DNA of 64,000 nt from Chloroflexota bacterium (lineage in GTDB: Bacteria; Chloroflexota; Dehalococcoidia; Bin125): assembly GCA_028873865.1 (NCBI GenBank), contig JAPPNI010000026.1, positions 1 to 64,000 of the forward strand, written 5' to 3'. How positions within the stretch are numbered: position 1 is the stretch's first letter; each line of letters begins with the position of its first letter. This document shows positions 48,174 to 57,284 of this stretch, piece by piece. Below the pieces are notes generated by a model that did no database searches, was not told the origin of the DNA, and saw only the letters and a list, made by a program, of their open reading frames with translations. The translations under genes were made by a program, and so were the position numbers.

Positions 48174-50174
48174 CTACCGGAACTGCTGGGCACGGGTGGA
48201 TGGGGCAGTTGGAGCTTGTCCGAGCAACTGTCCGTACTGCTCCAGGCGGTGGCGGTCAGGTACCCGGGCGCCCCAGGCACGCCAGCTGCGGCCCAGCACC
48301 CCGTGCTCCCCGATGGCGTCGAGGTTGCTGCTCAGGAAGGGGGCGGGACTGACCTGCTCGGCCGTGTCGAGGAAGGTGGATTCGGCCCGCTCGGTCTCGA
48401 ACACGAAGAGCACGAGCGGCAGCTGCCCTCCGTGGTCGGGCCGGACGTAATCGCTCCCGAAGAAGCGTCGGTAGGCGCGCAGCCGCTCAGGGACCCGTCG
48501 GGGCGTGGTCGCGCGGCGTTCGAACTCCAGGAGGCACCAGTGCCAGTCGTCATGGGCGCGGAGCTGGAATGAGGCGTCGGGGTAGAGCGGGTAACGGGTC
48601 CAGCGGTGTTCGTAGCTGATCTGCGAGCGCTGGGTGGGCAACAGGTCGAGCAGTTCGTGGTCGGAGGAGCGGGCCGTCTCGGCGCTGAGCCGGGCACAGA
48701 AGTCGGTGACCCCGGCCTGGTGCCGGTGCTGCTTGGCCGCGGTCTGCACAAGCGAACCGATGTAGCCCTCTTCGTCGCGCAGGGGCGTCCAGCGGTCGAG
48801 GGTGGGGCCGACGGCGGCGCGGTCGCGGCGGGCGAGATGGGTCAGCCCGGCGTCCGTGAGCAGGTAGCCCGGCTCCTCGCGCTGGACCAGCCCATGCTCG
48901 CGCAGAGCCTGGAGGACCTGCTTGGCGCGGCGCTCCGAGACCCCGTCCATCAGTCCGGCCAGCTGCGCGGGCGAGGAGAAGGGCCAACCGGCGAGCAGGT
49001 CGAGCGCTCGCTTTTCGGCGCGGCTGAGACTGAGCGACAGGGCCTGGTCAAGCTGATCGGCCGGATCGGGCAGGTCGGAGCGGGACGCGCTTGACGGTCG
49101 CCGCATCGGCGAACGGCTGAGGTTGGGATAGGCATCGGCCAGCCGATGCGCGTGGGCGACGATGGTGGAGAGCGGCACGTCCGGTTCGAGCGTCGGCGTC
49201 GAGGCGAACCCGTAGCCGCCCTGCTGCCAGACCCGGGACTCGCCCTGGACGGCGATCACATCGCCCGTGACCGCGACGAGCGTCTCGGTGTGCGTGGACG
49301 GGTCGGCGATGGCGCGCAGGACGCGGCGCATGTCCTGCTCAGACTCGGTCAGGATCAGCGTGAGCAGCGGGCGCTCGCCAGCGTTCATCCGCTCGATGGT
49401 GCGGATGCGGTAGCGCAGGCTGGCGTTGGTCAGCATCGGTCCCTGCCGAACCAGGCCCACCGTCCCTCTGCTCGGCAGGCGCAGCAAGAGGTCGTAGGGT
49501 CCCGTGCGGCAGTGGGTGACGACCACAGGCGCTTCGCTCGCGTCCAGCGTCGCGATGATGGAGGCGACACGGTACAGCGCCGCCACGGCGTCGAGACGCT
49601 CGCCCAGGACCCGGAACCACTGCCGCGACACCGGGTAGAGCCGCATCAGCCGCTCGATCCCCGCCCGGCTGCCCCCGGCCAGGCCGACTATGCCCTCCCG
49701 CGTCGGGAAGAACCGCCGCTGCGGTCGCGCGCCCAGCAACTGCAAGCGGAGCGGGCGCGAGTCGGCGAGTCTCTTCCCTGCCAGCCGCGCGAGCCGCTCC
49801 CGCAGCGTGTTGGCCGGCAGCCGGATGAACGCCGCCATCTCGTCGACCGTGGAGAGCGGCGTGTGGCAGAGCGCCTCGATGGTCTGCTTGTCCGCGCCCG
49901 TCAGCCGTGGACGCAGTTGGTACGCATCGACCACCCCGCTCATCGGGCGCAAGCGCTCGGCCGCGCGGCGCAACTCCCAGGTCGACTCTCCGACCTCGGC
50001 AGATACGGCGGCGACCAGCTTCGGGCTGACGTGATCCGTCCACAGGAATCGCCACAGCGTGGAACGCGACACGCTGTACTGGTCGGCGGTGCTCTGCGCG
50101 CCTCGCCGCCACGCCCGCGTGCGCAGGTACTCGCGGACCGCCTCAATCTGCTCAGCCGTTGGCGGGTGCTGCAC
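48174..50174 (-). CDS. Replication-relaxation (Replic_Relax)-like DNA-binding protein
   Basis: A 666-residue protein starting at GTG 50174. Residues 25-50 form an HTH (TADQYSVSRSTLWRFLWTD) and about 95-165 a second helical winged-HTH-like region. Residues 385-450 are a winged helix (SSPAQLAGLMDGVSERRAK, then YLLTDAGLTHLARRDR). The C-terminus has the Replic_Relax pattern: HRHQAGVTDFCARL, then YPDASFQL, then CLLEFERRATTPRRV and RLRAYRRFF. That family occurs on plasmids and integrative elements. Typical members are only about 250-300 residues, so the N-terminal half is an unusual addition. It supports a conjugative or plasmid-like origin for this part of the island. Confidence 0.65.
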   Translation of the reverse strand: MQHPPTAEQIEAVREYLRTRAWRRGAQSTADQYSVSRSTLWRFLWTDHVSPKLVAAVSAEVGESTWELRRAAERLRPMSGVVDAYQLRPRLTGADKQTIEALCHTPLSTVDEMAAFIRLPANTLRERLARLAGKRLADSRPLRLQLLGARPQRRFFPTREGIVGLAGGSRAGIERLMRLYPVSRQWFRVLGERLDAVAALYRVASIIATLDASEAPVVVTHCRTGPYDLLLRLPSRGTVGLVRQGPMLTNASLRYRIRTIERMNAGERPLLTLILTESEQDMRRVLRAIADPSTHTETLVAVTGDVIAVQGESRVWQQGGYGFASTPTLEPDVPLSTIVAHAHRLADAYPNLSRSPMRRPSSASRSDLPDPADQLDQALSLSLSRAEKRALDLLAGWPFSSPAQLAGLMDGVSERRAKQVLQALREHGLVQREEPGYLLTDAGLTHLARRDRAAVGPTLDRWTPLRDEEGYIGSLVQTAAKQHRHQAGVTDFCARLSAETARSSDHELLDLLPTQRSQISYEHRWTRYPLYPDASFQLRAHDDWHWCLLEFERRATTPRRVPERLRAYRRFFGSDYVRPDHGGQLPLVLFVFETERAESTFLDTAEQVSPAPFLSSNLDAIGEHGVLGRSWRAWGARVPDRHRLEQYGQLLGQAPTAPSTRAQQFR

Positions 50175-50318
50175 GGCGTATCAAACCTCTCTCGCGGGCG
50201 CACGTCAGTTCTAGTGTGCCTGTCGTTCAGCCGCTTGACCATGGCGCGGGCGTCGGGTTCGGGGCGCTCAGAGCGGTATCCTGACACCGAGGACACACTC
50301 ACCTACGAGGACGCCGCC

Positions 50319-50588
50319 ATGACAATGACCAGGCCCGCCGACGAGGTCGCCCGCATCGGCGACGAAATCTACGAGCGCGACATCCGCGCCCAGGTCGAGG
50401 CTGAGCACCAGGGCGAGATCGTCGCCATCGACATTGACAGCGGCTGCTGGGGGTTGGGTAAGAACATCCTTGAGGCACGAGAGCGGCTGGATGTCGCTTT
50501 GCCTGAGGTAAACGATGTCTTTCTTGTGCGCGTGGGCGAAAAGGTGATCCACCGATTCGGCGGCCGGTCGCCTCGAGGTCAGCAGTGA
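50319..50588 (+). CDS. Small conserved protein paired with a retropepsin-like protease
   Basis: An 89-residue protein from the ATG at 50319. It carries a pattern I associate with a widespread small family: EIYERDIRAQVEAEHQGEIV, then AIDIDSGCWGLG, ALPEVNDVFLVRVG and a C-terminal HRFGGR. Members usually precede a clan AA aspartic protease, as here, where the stop overlaps the next start as GTGA. The pair has toxin-antitoxin-like compactness, but its biochemical role is not established. Confidence 0.7.
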   Translation: MTMTRPADEVARIGDEIYERDIRAQVEAEHQGEIVAIDIDSGCWGLGKNILEARERLDVALPEVNDVFLVRVGEKVIHRFGGRSPRGQQ

Positions 50589-50956
50589 TTGAGGGTGCGG
50601 TCGGCTCCGACCTGGAGGCTGGTTTCGCTCTGACCTTGCGCGGCCCCAGCGGGCTCATCCGCGAGGTTGATGCGATCGTCGACACGGGCTTCAGCGGGTA
50701 TCTCACCATCCCGCCTGGCCTGGCGTCAGCGCTTGCCCTCCCGCAACAAGGCATTGGAGAATCGTTGCTTGCTGACGGCAGCATCACTCATTTCCCCTAT
50801 TTCGCCGGTGAGGTGATGTGGGATGACCGCTATCTAGCGATCGAGATTGACGCCGCTGAGACGACCCCATTGGTCGGGATGCGGCTGCTCCATGGCTATC
50901 GAGTCTGCGCCGATGTACACGACGGCGGTCGCCTGACCATCGAACGTCTGCCTTGA
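50585..50956 (+). CDS. Clan AA aspartic protease (retropepsin-like)
   Basis: A 123-residue protein starting at GTG 50585. It contains one aspartic-protease half-site, DAIVDTGFSGYLTIP (Asp-Thr-Gly), followed by the beta-rich flap region and a second hydrophobic-Gly segment TTPLVGMRLLHGYRVC. One site per chain means it would act as a homodimer, like retroviral proteases. It is translationally coupled to the small protein upstream. The natural substrate is unknown; its partner protein is a reasonable candidate. Confidence 0.82.
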   Translation: MIEGAVGSDLEAGFALTLRGPSGLIREVDAIVDTGFSGYLTIPPGLASALALPQQGIGESLLADGSITHFPYFAGEVMWDDRYLAIEIDAAETTPLVGMRLLHGYRVCADVHDGGRLTIERLP

Positions 50957-50980
50957 TTCCTCCATCCCGCCTCTTCTCTA

Positions 50981-51435
50981 TTGGACCCCCACATCGACCG
51001 CCTCCAACGCTTCGACGCTCTCGCCCACGCTGTCGAGGACCGCGAGGGGCAGCCTGCGGCTGACCTGGTCGCGCTCGAGGAAGCGCCAGAAGGTCTGGCG
51101 GGAGACGCTGAACCGCTCAGACGTGTGCCGGTGGCCGCGCCGCTAGGCGTGTTCGTTCAGGTAAGTGCGGAACCGGTCGATCCGCGGTTCGTCTCTTACG
51201 AGTGGACTCCGTGACGTGCATGTCGCTGGATACACAATCGGAGAACGAATGCGTGCTGCCGAGCGGTGAGCGCATCGGCGCCCGGGCTGGGCTGCTAGCG
51301 CTTGGGGGTTGTTGCCGCGTCCGCCGCCGGAGCGCTTGTCGGTCGGGCTCGGCGCGTTGGTCGATCCACCTCCGCCACCCTTGCCGCCTTTGCAGTCTCT
51401 GGCGCGAACTTTAGGTGTCTGGGTCATGTCGATTA
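50981..51435 (-). pseudogene. Decayed HTH-protein fragment (copy B)
   Basis: On the minus strand, an ATG at 51427 opens a Gly-rich frame (MTQTPKVRARDCKGGKGGGG). Further downstream come RIDRFRTYLNEHA, a stop, and ERFSVSRQTFWRFLERDQVS at about 51,125-51,065. The bases at 51,000-51,140 align with 47,110-47,250 over the full stretch with many identities, and the peptide matches the HTH of the intact gene at 48174. Stops and frame changes mark it as a relic. The short Gly-rich frame might still be expressed. Confidence 0.6.
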
Positions 51436-51859
51436 CCTCGCACCGGCGAGCTGAGTGCCCATCCAAGTGTTCTTAGCTCTCGAGTTTGCTCGAGGGTGAA
51501 TCCTATGTCGATGCACTCGGGACGCAAAGCGGACGACAGATGGAATGTGGAAAGGTGCCGCGTGCGGCACGTTGCTTCTTGAAGCTCCGCCGGAATGCGA
51601 GACCGCAGTCTGCTTGACCGCTTTGGGTCTTGCCGAAGTGAGAACATTCACCGAGGCAGGATGACGAAACACATCGCGCTGCTTTCAACCGCGCGAAAGG
51701 AGACGAACTGCGAGGGATCCAGGTCGCTGAGCAGCTTTGGCGCTAAGCCGACCCATACGTGGAGTTGAGTGCAATGAACTTGTAGGGCACTACCAACTTG
51801 GTCCCGAATGACGTTCATGCGCTGTTGCCGGCCAGCAACGGAAGCTGCTGCTGCCGGGC
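51436..51859. other. Intergenic stretch without a supported gene
   Basis: About 420 bases after the defence operon's last stop. Lower GC than the surrounding core. Several short frames on the minus strand lack family features. Nothing further is recognised. Confidence 0.5.
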
Positions 51860-52552
51860 CTAGCGAGTAGTCGTCTGGTCGCGCCCGGTAGCGCAATGCT
51901 CCGCTAATGGACAGTCAGGGCATAGTGGTTGCCGCGGTCGACAGATTGTCATCGAGAGGTCGAGTGCGGCGTTACCGTAAGCACGGAACTCGATTTCTGG
52001 AGTAAGGCGGTCCGCGAGATCGAGCAGCCATCTCTTCCGGCGAGTCTCACCGTCATAGTCCCGTCCCGTTAATCGGCACAGAAGCCTAACGATGTTCGAG
52101 TCGATGATCGAGGCTCGGTGCCCACCGTATAGTGCGGCGGTCGCCGCCGCCACGTACGTTCCTACGCCTGGCAGTTCCATCAACTCATCCACCGTTGCGG
52201 GGATATCTCCGTCGCAGTCGTTGATCGCGCGAGCGAGTCGAATGAACAGCGGCCTTCGCCATCGAAGCCCGAGCGAAGCGATCATCTCGGTCAAGTGCTC
52301 TTCTGGTGCGTCTCCAAAGGAGCGCGCGGTCGGGTAGCGTCGCCGGAACGACTCGAAGATCGGTACCACTTGGTCAGCACGGGTCCTCAGCAGAAGGAAT
52401 TCAGCGACAAGGGCCTGCCAGAGAGGAAGGCCGTCTTCTCGCCAGGGGTAGCTTTGGGAGTGGATGGTTCCCCAGTGCAGAAGCGCGCCACGGACATCTG
52501 CTACCCATTCCTCCGAGGGATCTGGCCGGTCTGCATTGTTAGGGGCGCTCAC
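51860..52552 (-). CDS. HhH-GPD DNA glycosylase, MutY/MIG-like (candidate T:G mismatch glycosylase)
   Basis: A 230-residue glycosylase. It has YPWRE at 35-39 and the MIG/MutY-like helix LVAEFLLLRTRADQVVPIF. The helix-hairpin-helix is LPGVGTYVAAATAALYG with Tyr133 where endonuclease III has its lyase Lys. The catalytic Asp is Asp151 in SIIDSNIVRLL. The [4Fe-4S] loop is Cys204-x6-Cys211-x2-Cys214-x5-Cys220. Its GTG start overlaps the C5-methyltransferase gene by 14 bases. A methyltransferase-linked glycosylase of this form is known from Methanothermobacter (Mig.MthI), repairing T:G made by 5-methylcytosine deamination. I infer that role here. Confidence 0.85.
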   Translation of the reverse strand: MSAPNNADRPDPSEEWVADVRGALLHWGTIHSQSYPWREDGLPLWQALVAEFLLLRTRADQVVPIFESFRRRYPTARSFGDAPEEHLTEMIASLGLRWRRPLFIRLARAINDCDGDIPATVDELMELPGVGTYVAAATAALYGGHRASIIDSNIVRLLCRLTGRDYDGETRRKRWLLDLADRLTPEIEFRAYGNAALDLSMTICRPRQPLCPDCPLAEHCATGRDQTTTR

Positions 52553-54179
52553 GACGGACCAACCCTAGTGCGTCCGCCAAGACGCCGGCGATGCGGCGTG
52601 CGAGCAGGGGAGGCACTGCATTTCCTACCTGGACGTACTGCTTCGTGCGAGGCCCCTCAAAGAAATAGTTGTCTGGAAATGTCTGAAGCCTTGCTGCTTC
52701 GCGAACCGTCAGGCTACGACATTGGCTGGGATCAGGATGGATGTAGTAGTGGCCGTCCTTCGAAATGTGTGAGGTGACCGTGGTCGAGGGCCGGTCGAAC
52801 AGCTGCACGCGAAACCGATCAGAGAACATGCTTCCACCCAGAGCGAACCGAGCGTTCCTGTGCTTCGGCAGCAGGCTCGGCGGAAAGTCGGCGAGGGTAG
52901 GAGAGCGCCCTTCGGCTCGGCCGAACACAGCGGCGAACAGGTAGCGGGTGAGATCCTCTTGCATGTGCCCACGAGTCTCATGATTGAGGACGCCTTCGAT
53001 CTTGGGATCCGCAAACCATGACGGCTCATATCGCGGAATGACACCCGCTTCCTTCACAAAGCGCGCTCCCCGCCCACTTGGGGGTGCGCGGAGCTTGTCT
53101 CGAATCTTCGCAACCTCGTCCCTCATCGGTCTCGGCAAGAATCGGGGATTCTCCCAGAGGCTTATCGCTGACGACCGAACGGCGATCTCCCACTTGTAGT
53201 TCGAATCACTCGCCCGACTCAGGCCGGAGCGAAGTCGAGGCAACCCCCGTAGGACATCTGCAACAGTCGCGCGTCTGGTCTGTTGAACCATGGGCCGTAT
53301 CGCGTCTCGAGCCTGATCGGCGAGATCACTGCGGACTCCTACGATGATCACGCGGTGTCTAGCCTGTGGAAGTCCTTGCTCCTCCGAACGCAGCACGTAA
53401 CTCTCGGCAGGCGGGTCACAATCACCATCGGTTTGCGGCGGCGACGAGCCCAGCGGGAAGAGCACGTACTCGACGTTTCGGTTCCGAGTTTCGTAGTCAT
53501 CTAGCGCCTTCCCAGGGCTGCGAAGATCTGCCTGGATTTTGCCGAAGATCTGTCTTCCATCGCTGGTGGACGACAGCAACCCTTTGACGTTTTCGAGCAC
53601 AAACGCACATGGCGCGTGATCACCGAGAATCTTCAAATACTCTCGGTAGAGGAAATGGCGACTGTCAGACTCAAAGTGTGCACCTTGCACCCTTCGCATC
53701 CGCGAACGACCAGCCAGCGAGTAAGCCTGACACGGGGGACCTCCAAGGAGGACAGCAACGCCGCCGTTGCGCTCCTCTCCTAGCGCTTCGTCCACCTGCG
53801 CCCGCACCGTAGCGTGTTCTTCTGCACCTAGTTCTGCGCGCCACGCCTCCGCTTCCGCCTCTTCCCACTCGCAGGGATACGCCGCCACAAGGTCCGCAAT
53901 CGGAAGGTCGCCTCGAACGTAGTCGTAGTACTCACTCGGAACGCAGCCCTCGTGAAACTTCCGGAAGAACGAGCGAAGCTGCAGTGTCTCGTGGGCCGTC
54001 TCGTCCATCTCGATAGAAATGGCGATCCGGAACGGATTCCCGTCAAGAGCGCTGAATCCTTCGCCCAGGCCTCCGGGGCCGGCAAAGAGGTCCACAATGG
54101 GAACCCGAGGTGCGGAGTTGCTTAAGGCTCCTGAGCTCATTGGATTCTGATTCGCCCGATTGGTGAATCGCAACGGCAC
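52539..54179 (-). CDS. DNA (cytosine-5-)-methyltransferase
   Basis: About 546 residues. Motifs in order are I (VDLFAGPGGLGEGF, 29-42), IV with catalytic Cys150 (LLGGPPCQAYSLAGRSR), VI (FVLENVKGLL, about 194-202), VIII (QARHRVIIVGVR), a variable target-recognition region, then IX (RPSTTVTSHISKDG) and X (YVQVGNAVPPLLARRIAG). An extended insert separates motifs II and IV. Start is GTG 54179 or ATG 54140. It lies 52 bases after the AIPR gene and overlaps the glycosylase. It likely marks host DNA for protection from the nuclease/helicase genes upstream. Sequence specificity is unknown. Confidence 0.95.
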   Translation of the reverse strand: MPLRFTNRANQNPMSSGALSNSAPRVPIVDLFAGPGGLGEGFSALDGNPFRIAISIEMDETAHETLQLRSFFRKFHEGCVPSEYYDYVRGDLPIADLVAAYPCEWEEAEAEAWRAELGAEEHATVRAQVDEALGEERNGGVAVLLGGPPCQAYSLAGRSRMRRVQGAHFESDSRHFLYREYLKILGDHAPCAFVLENVKGLLSSTSDGRQIFGKIQADLRSPGKALDDYETRNRNVEYVLFPLGSSPPQTDGDCDPPAESYVLRSEEQGLPQARHRVIIVGVRSDLADQARDAIRPMVQQTRRATVADVLRGLPRLRSGLSRASDSNYKWEIAVRSSAISLWENPRFLPRPMRDEVAKIRDKLRAPPSGRGARFVKEAGVIPRYEPSWFADPKIEGVLNHETRGHMQEDLTRYLFAAVFGRAEGRSPTLADFPPSLLPKHRNARFALGGSMFSDRFRVQLFDRPSTTVTSHISKDGHYYIHPDPSQCRSLTVREAARLQTFPDNYFFEGPRTKQYVQVGNAVPPLLARRIAGVLADALGLVRRERP

Positions 54180-54231
54180 TTTCGTCGGCTGTCACTATCG
54201 GGAGAACTGGGCCCTTTCGTGCCTTTCACGA

Positions 54232-56283
54232 CTAGACCGATCCGGCTTCCGCCTCGTAGCCGAGCGAGCGGGCATGATCGAGGATGCCAACTGCCTCCGC
54301 GGCGTCAGACGGTTTGATGTCTCTCCCCCGATCAATGGCTCTGCCAATGCGAATCGCAAGTTGTCGCTGCTTTGGTTCGAGCGCCGCCGTTTCTGCTCCC
54401 CACTCAGCGAGAAGTCTCCAGGCCATTGGACTGATGGCAACTAGCCGCGTGAGGTTGTCGACGTACTCGCCAGGAAGCTCCGAGACAAGGCGACTTTGCT
54501 CACTTTTTGTGGATTCAGCGTCCTGGAGCTCGTTTCGAATCCGGTTCACGGGTTCGCGTGAGGCTGAGGCCAACACGCTATTCCAGCACTGTTCAGACTT
54601 GCACCACTCTGTGATGTTCCGAGCAGAGGGCGGGTTGGTAATGATGCGGTGGACCTCGTGAGCTAGCTCGGCAATGGTCAGCTGCAGGGTTTCTGTCAGG
54701 GCCTGCTCTCTCCATATGCGTCCGAGGTCTAAGCGTTGACTGACTTCATTGGAAAGAAGGGCCAGTGTGTACGTGACGATGTTGGCGCGATAGCCTCCGA
54801 AGTTCTGCCGCTGGACGACCCGTTCGGCCGTCCGGAAAAGGATCGCCTTTGCCACAACCCGTTCGAAGTAGGTTCGGTCAACCTCAACAGGATGACGGTC
54901 TGAGCGTCGGATCATGTAGTCGGCAAAGTTCTTCTGGGCTCCGCGGCTGACTATGTGCGGGAGCTGATCCCACGTGTTCTCGAATTTGGCAAGGTCTGTT
55001 TTCGTGAAGCGCTGTGACGTTGGGTGCTCAGCTGAGAACATCCTCCGCCGCGCGGGCGTTGGCTCCGACGCTTTGGCATCCTGATACTGACCGCGAGCCC
55101 GCTCGTAGAACCACTTCGTTTGCCTCTGAGTGCCAGCCGACGCCGGCGCCCAGGTGGTTCGGGAGAGTTCCTCGATCCGCACATGAAATGGGTCGTTGGA
55201 CGAGAAGTCCGCCTCGGAGACACGATTCTGCGAATTGGAGTACCGGGAGACATTGCGAACCAGCTCGTCGTGAATATCTCCCGCTTCAATCTCAATCAGC
55301 TTCGCGGCAACGTGCACCTGCTTGAGATCCGCTCGTCCTCTGTCCGTGGCCAGCAACGAGGCGGTGGTCTGACCGCCATTCACGATCTGCATTCGCTCCA
55401 ACCGCTGAATCGCGCGGCCCCCCTTGAAATCGCAGAGTTCCACCGACTCAGCAGTGAGGGTGATGCCGTTGTTGTACGCCAGGAATCGCTCGGGTTCCCT
55501 AGTGATTGTGTCCCGGATGCCTCGGTTCACCTTGCCTCGGGCTTGCAGGAACGACCGGACATTGGTTTCAAGCAGCCTGGCGCCGAAGTCGGAGTAGATG
55601 CTGCGAAGCACTTCTCCAGGGACGAGCAAGAGAAAAGCTCGATATCCCTCTTGCGTACCGTCCGCCTCAAGACATGGGAGGGGTGATCCGTAGCGCTGTC
55701 CGAAGTCAACGGTGATCGCCTCACGTTCCCTACCGGATGTGCTGAGCCGATGCAATCTGACGATGTCCCACAGCGAGCTGGTGACTGCGAGGTCACCTAG
55801 CCCATCCTGCGGGAGCGTTTCTACAGTGGTTCTTCCATCTGTGATCACGCACTGCCGGACTTGTGTCAGCTCTCTCCTGACGCTGTGGATGTGTGAGGCC
55901 ATGTCGAACACCGGGGAAGACTCCTCCAGATCGAGGAACCGACTACCAAGACACCAGTCCAGAAACCCTCGCAAGCGCCGGAACGCCACATCGACCTGTT
56001 GCCTCGTGACGGTGGTCGGCGGGGATGCATTGGTATGAACAGTGAGAAAGATGTCGAGTCGCCCCTCGTCCTCGTCTACTCCATACCCGCTGACCTCCAT
56101 GCCACGAGCTCTGTGGTAGCACGTAAGCGGATCGTCGAACTCCCCGGCCTCGGACAGCATGTCGAAGGCAACCTGTGTGAAGGAGTCGGCAAGCATTAGC
56201 TCGTCTTCACGTGCCTCAGCGAAGGCGAGGACATCCTCACGCAGGTCTTCAGCGAACCTGTTGAGCGGGTTCTGTGCTGTCAC
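54232..56283 (-). CDS. AIPR family protein
   Basis: A 683-residue protein with the AIPR (abortive infection phage resistance) domain. Typical blocks are LLETNVRSFLQARGKVNRGI (about 237-256), FLAYNNGITLTAESVEL (267-283) and LERMQIVNGGQTTASLLA (295-312). The N-terminal about 230 residues are a variable region, and the C-terminus is helical. The GTG start overlaps the PD-(D/E)XK gene stop as GTGA. AIPR proteins recur in restriction and abortive-infection loci with methyltransferases and Z1 proteins, but their biochemical activity is not established. Confidence 0.9.
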   Translation of the reverse strand: MTAQNPLNRFAEDLREDVLAFAEAREDELMLADSFTQVAFDMLSEAGEFDDPLTCYHRARGMEVSGYGVDEDEGRLDIFLTVHTNASPPTTVTRQQVDVAFRRLRGFLDWCLGSRFLDLEESSPVFDMASHIHSVRRELTQVRQCVITDGRTTVETLPQDGLGDLAVTSSLWDIVRLHRLSTSGREREAITVDFGQRYGSPLPCLEADGTQEGYRAFLLLVPGEVLRSIYSDFGARLLETNVRSFLQARGKVNRGIRDTITREPERFLAYNNGITLTAESVELCDFKGGRAIQRLERMQIVNGGQTTASLLATDRGRADLKQVHVAAKLIEIEAGDIHDELVRNVSRYSNSQNRVSEADFSSNDPFHVRIEELSRTTWAPASAGTQRQTKWFYERARGQYQDAKASEPTPARRRMFSAEHPTSQRFTKTDLAKFENTWDQLPHIVSRGAQKNFADYMIRRSDRHPVEVDRTYFERVVAKAILFRTAERVVQRQNFGGYRANIVTYTLALLSNEVSQRLDLGRIWREQALTETLQLTIAELAHEVHRIITNPPSARNITEWCKSEQCWNSVLASASREPVNRIRNELQDAESTKSEQSRLVSELPGEYVDNLTRLVAISPMAWRLLAEWGAETAALEPKQRQLAIRIGRAIDRGRDIKPSDAAEAVGILDHARSLGYEAEAGSV

Positions 56284-57284
56284 ACCAGATCCTTGAGTAG
56301 TTCATCCGGTCGCTGCTCGTCGATCACGAACGGAGCGCTGGCCGCGGCCGAAACGGCGTAGCGCACGTCGCTAACCCCTGTGCGGAGATCGCTGGACTTG
56401 ATTCTCGGAAATCCCTCTTCGACTCGGAACGGAGCAAGGGAACGCACGGCGTAGCCGATCTCCTCGAAAGAGGTGGCGTGTTCGGCCCGGTAACCCGAGA
56501 GTTCAAGACGTGCGTCGAGGGCACCCATGCATCCAAGGCTGGACGCCTCGGACCGTAACCCCCTCACGATCTCCGGCAACGTCTCGCCATGGCTGGGCCG
56601 GTCGTCAAGAGAGAGGGCGATCAGCAGGAGAACCACGTCGGTAGGTGCATCGAGCTGTCGCTCACTCGAGATCGACAGGCGATCCAGAGTGGAAGCCGTG
56701 CTGGTCTTTATCTCCGCGCAGAGCCCAGGCAGCTGGAAGTCCTGATCCGCCCCCATCGGACCACGCCAAACCTGAACCGCCTTGCAAAGGCCTGTCACGG
56801 GCGCAAAGACTTCCCTTAGGGCCCATAGCTCGCCCCAGAGGCCCTGTTGAGCCTCCCGCGACAGCCCCTGTCGGCCCAGTTGCCGTAGAAGCTGCTGCCA
56901 ATCCGATAGGCGTGCGAGAAATCGCTTCACGGCTTCTGCCTCGTCAGTTGGCTCTTCTGTAGCACCAACGAGGTCCTCGATAAGCAGGTTAAAGATGTCT
57001 CCCCGCTCGACATCAGTGAGGACAAGAGCGACTTCGGCTTCGCCGACGTTGGGCTCGCCGAGTGCGATTCGTACGACGAGGCCATGGGAGTCTTCGGTTT
57101 CTGGTTGCTCGTCGAGCGAAGCTGCGGCGACCTTCAGAATCAGCATGCGATTCATCGATGGCATATCTAGACCGAGAAAGAAGTCTCGCCGGCCCGATGG
57201 GCTGAGTCGTCGCTGGGCGCGGCCTGATCTACTCGGACCCCGTGTGTCGTCCTCAAGACGCTGCCAGATCTCTTCTAGGTTCAC
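56280..57284 (-). CDS. PD-(D/E)XK motif protein (putative restriction endonuclease)
   Basis: A 334-residue protein of the PD-(D/E)XK-motif family found with Z1 proteins (DUF4420-like). Active-site elements are Glu152 in QGLWGELWALREVF, Asp180/Asp182 in WRGPMGADQDFQLPG and the Glu191-Ile-Lys193 signature in LCAEIKTSTAS. The N-terminal half is beta-rich. The GTG start overlaps the Z1 stop as GTGA. It is the probable DNA-cutting subunit of the operon, with the Z1 and GHKL ATPases as motor or switch. Confidence 0.87.
   Translation of the reverse strand: MNLEEIWQRLEDDTRGPSRSGRAQRRLSPSGRRDFFLGLDMPSMNRMLILKVAAASLDEQPETEDSHGLVVRIALGEPNVGEAEVALVLTDVERGDIFNLLIEDLVGATEEPTDEAEAVKRFLARLSDWQQLLRQLGRQGLSREAQQGLWGELWALREVFAPVTGLCKAVQVWRGPMGADQDFQLPGLCAEIKTSTASTLDRLSISSERQLDAPTDVVLLLIALSLDDRPSHGETLPEIVRGLRSEASSLGCMGALDARLELSGYRAEHATSFEEIGYAVRSLAPFRVEEGFPRIKSSDLRTGVSDVRYAVSAAASAPFVIDEQRPDELLKDLV

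Noticed and set aside
49146..50588. 480-codon plus-strand frame ending at the small retropepsin-partner gene
   Set aside because: Only the final 89 codons, from the ATG at 50319, match a protein family; the rest is antisense to the Replic_Relax-like gene.
50981..51010. Resemblance between TTGGACCCCCACATCGACCG here and TTGGTCCCCCAACACGTACCG at 41,044 as att repeats
   Set aside because: Similarity is partial, with substitutions and an indel over about 20 bases, and this copy lies inside the decayed HTH fragment rather than at an island end.
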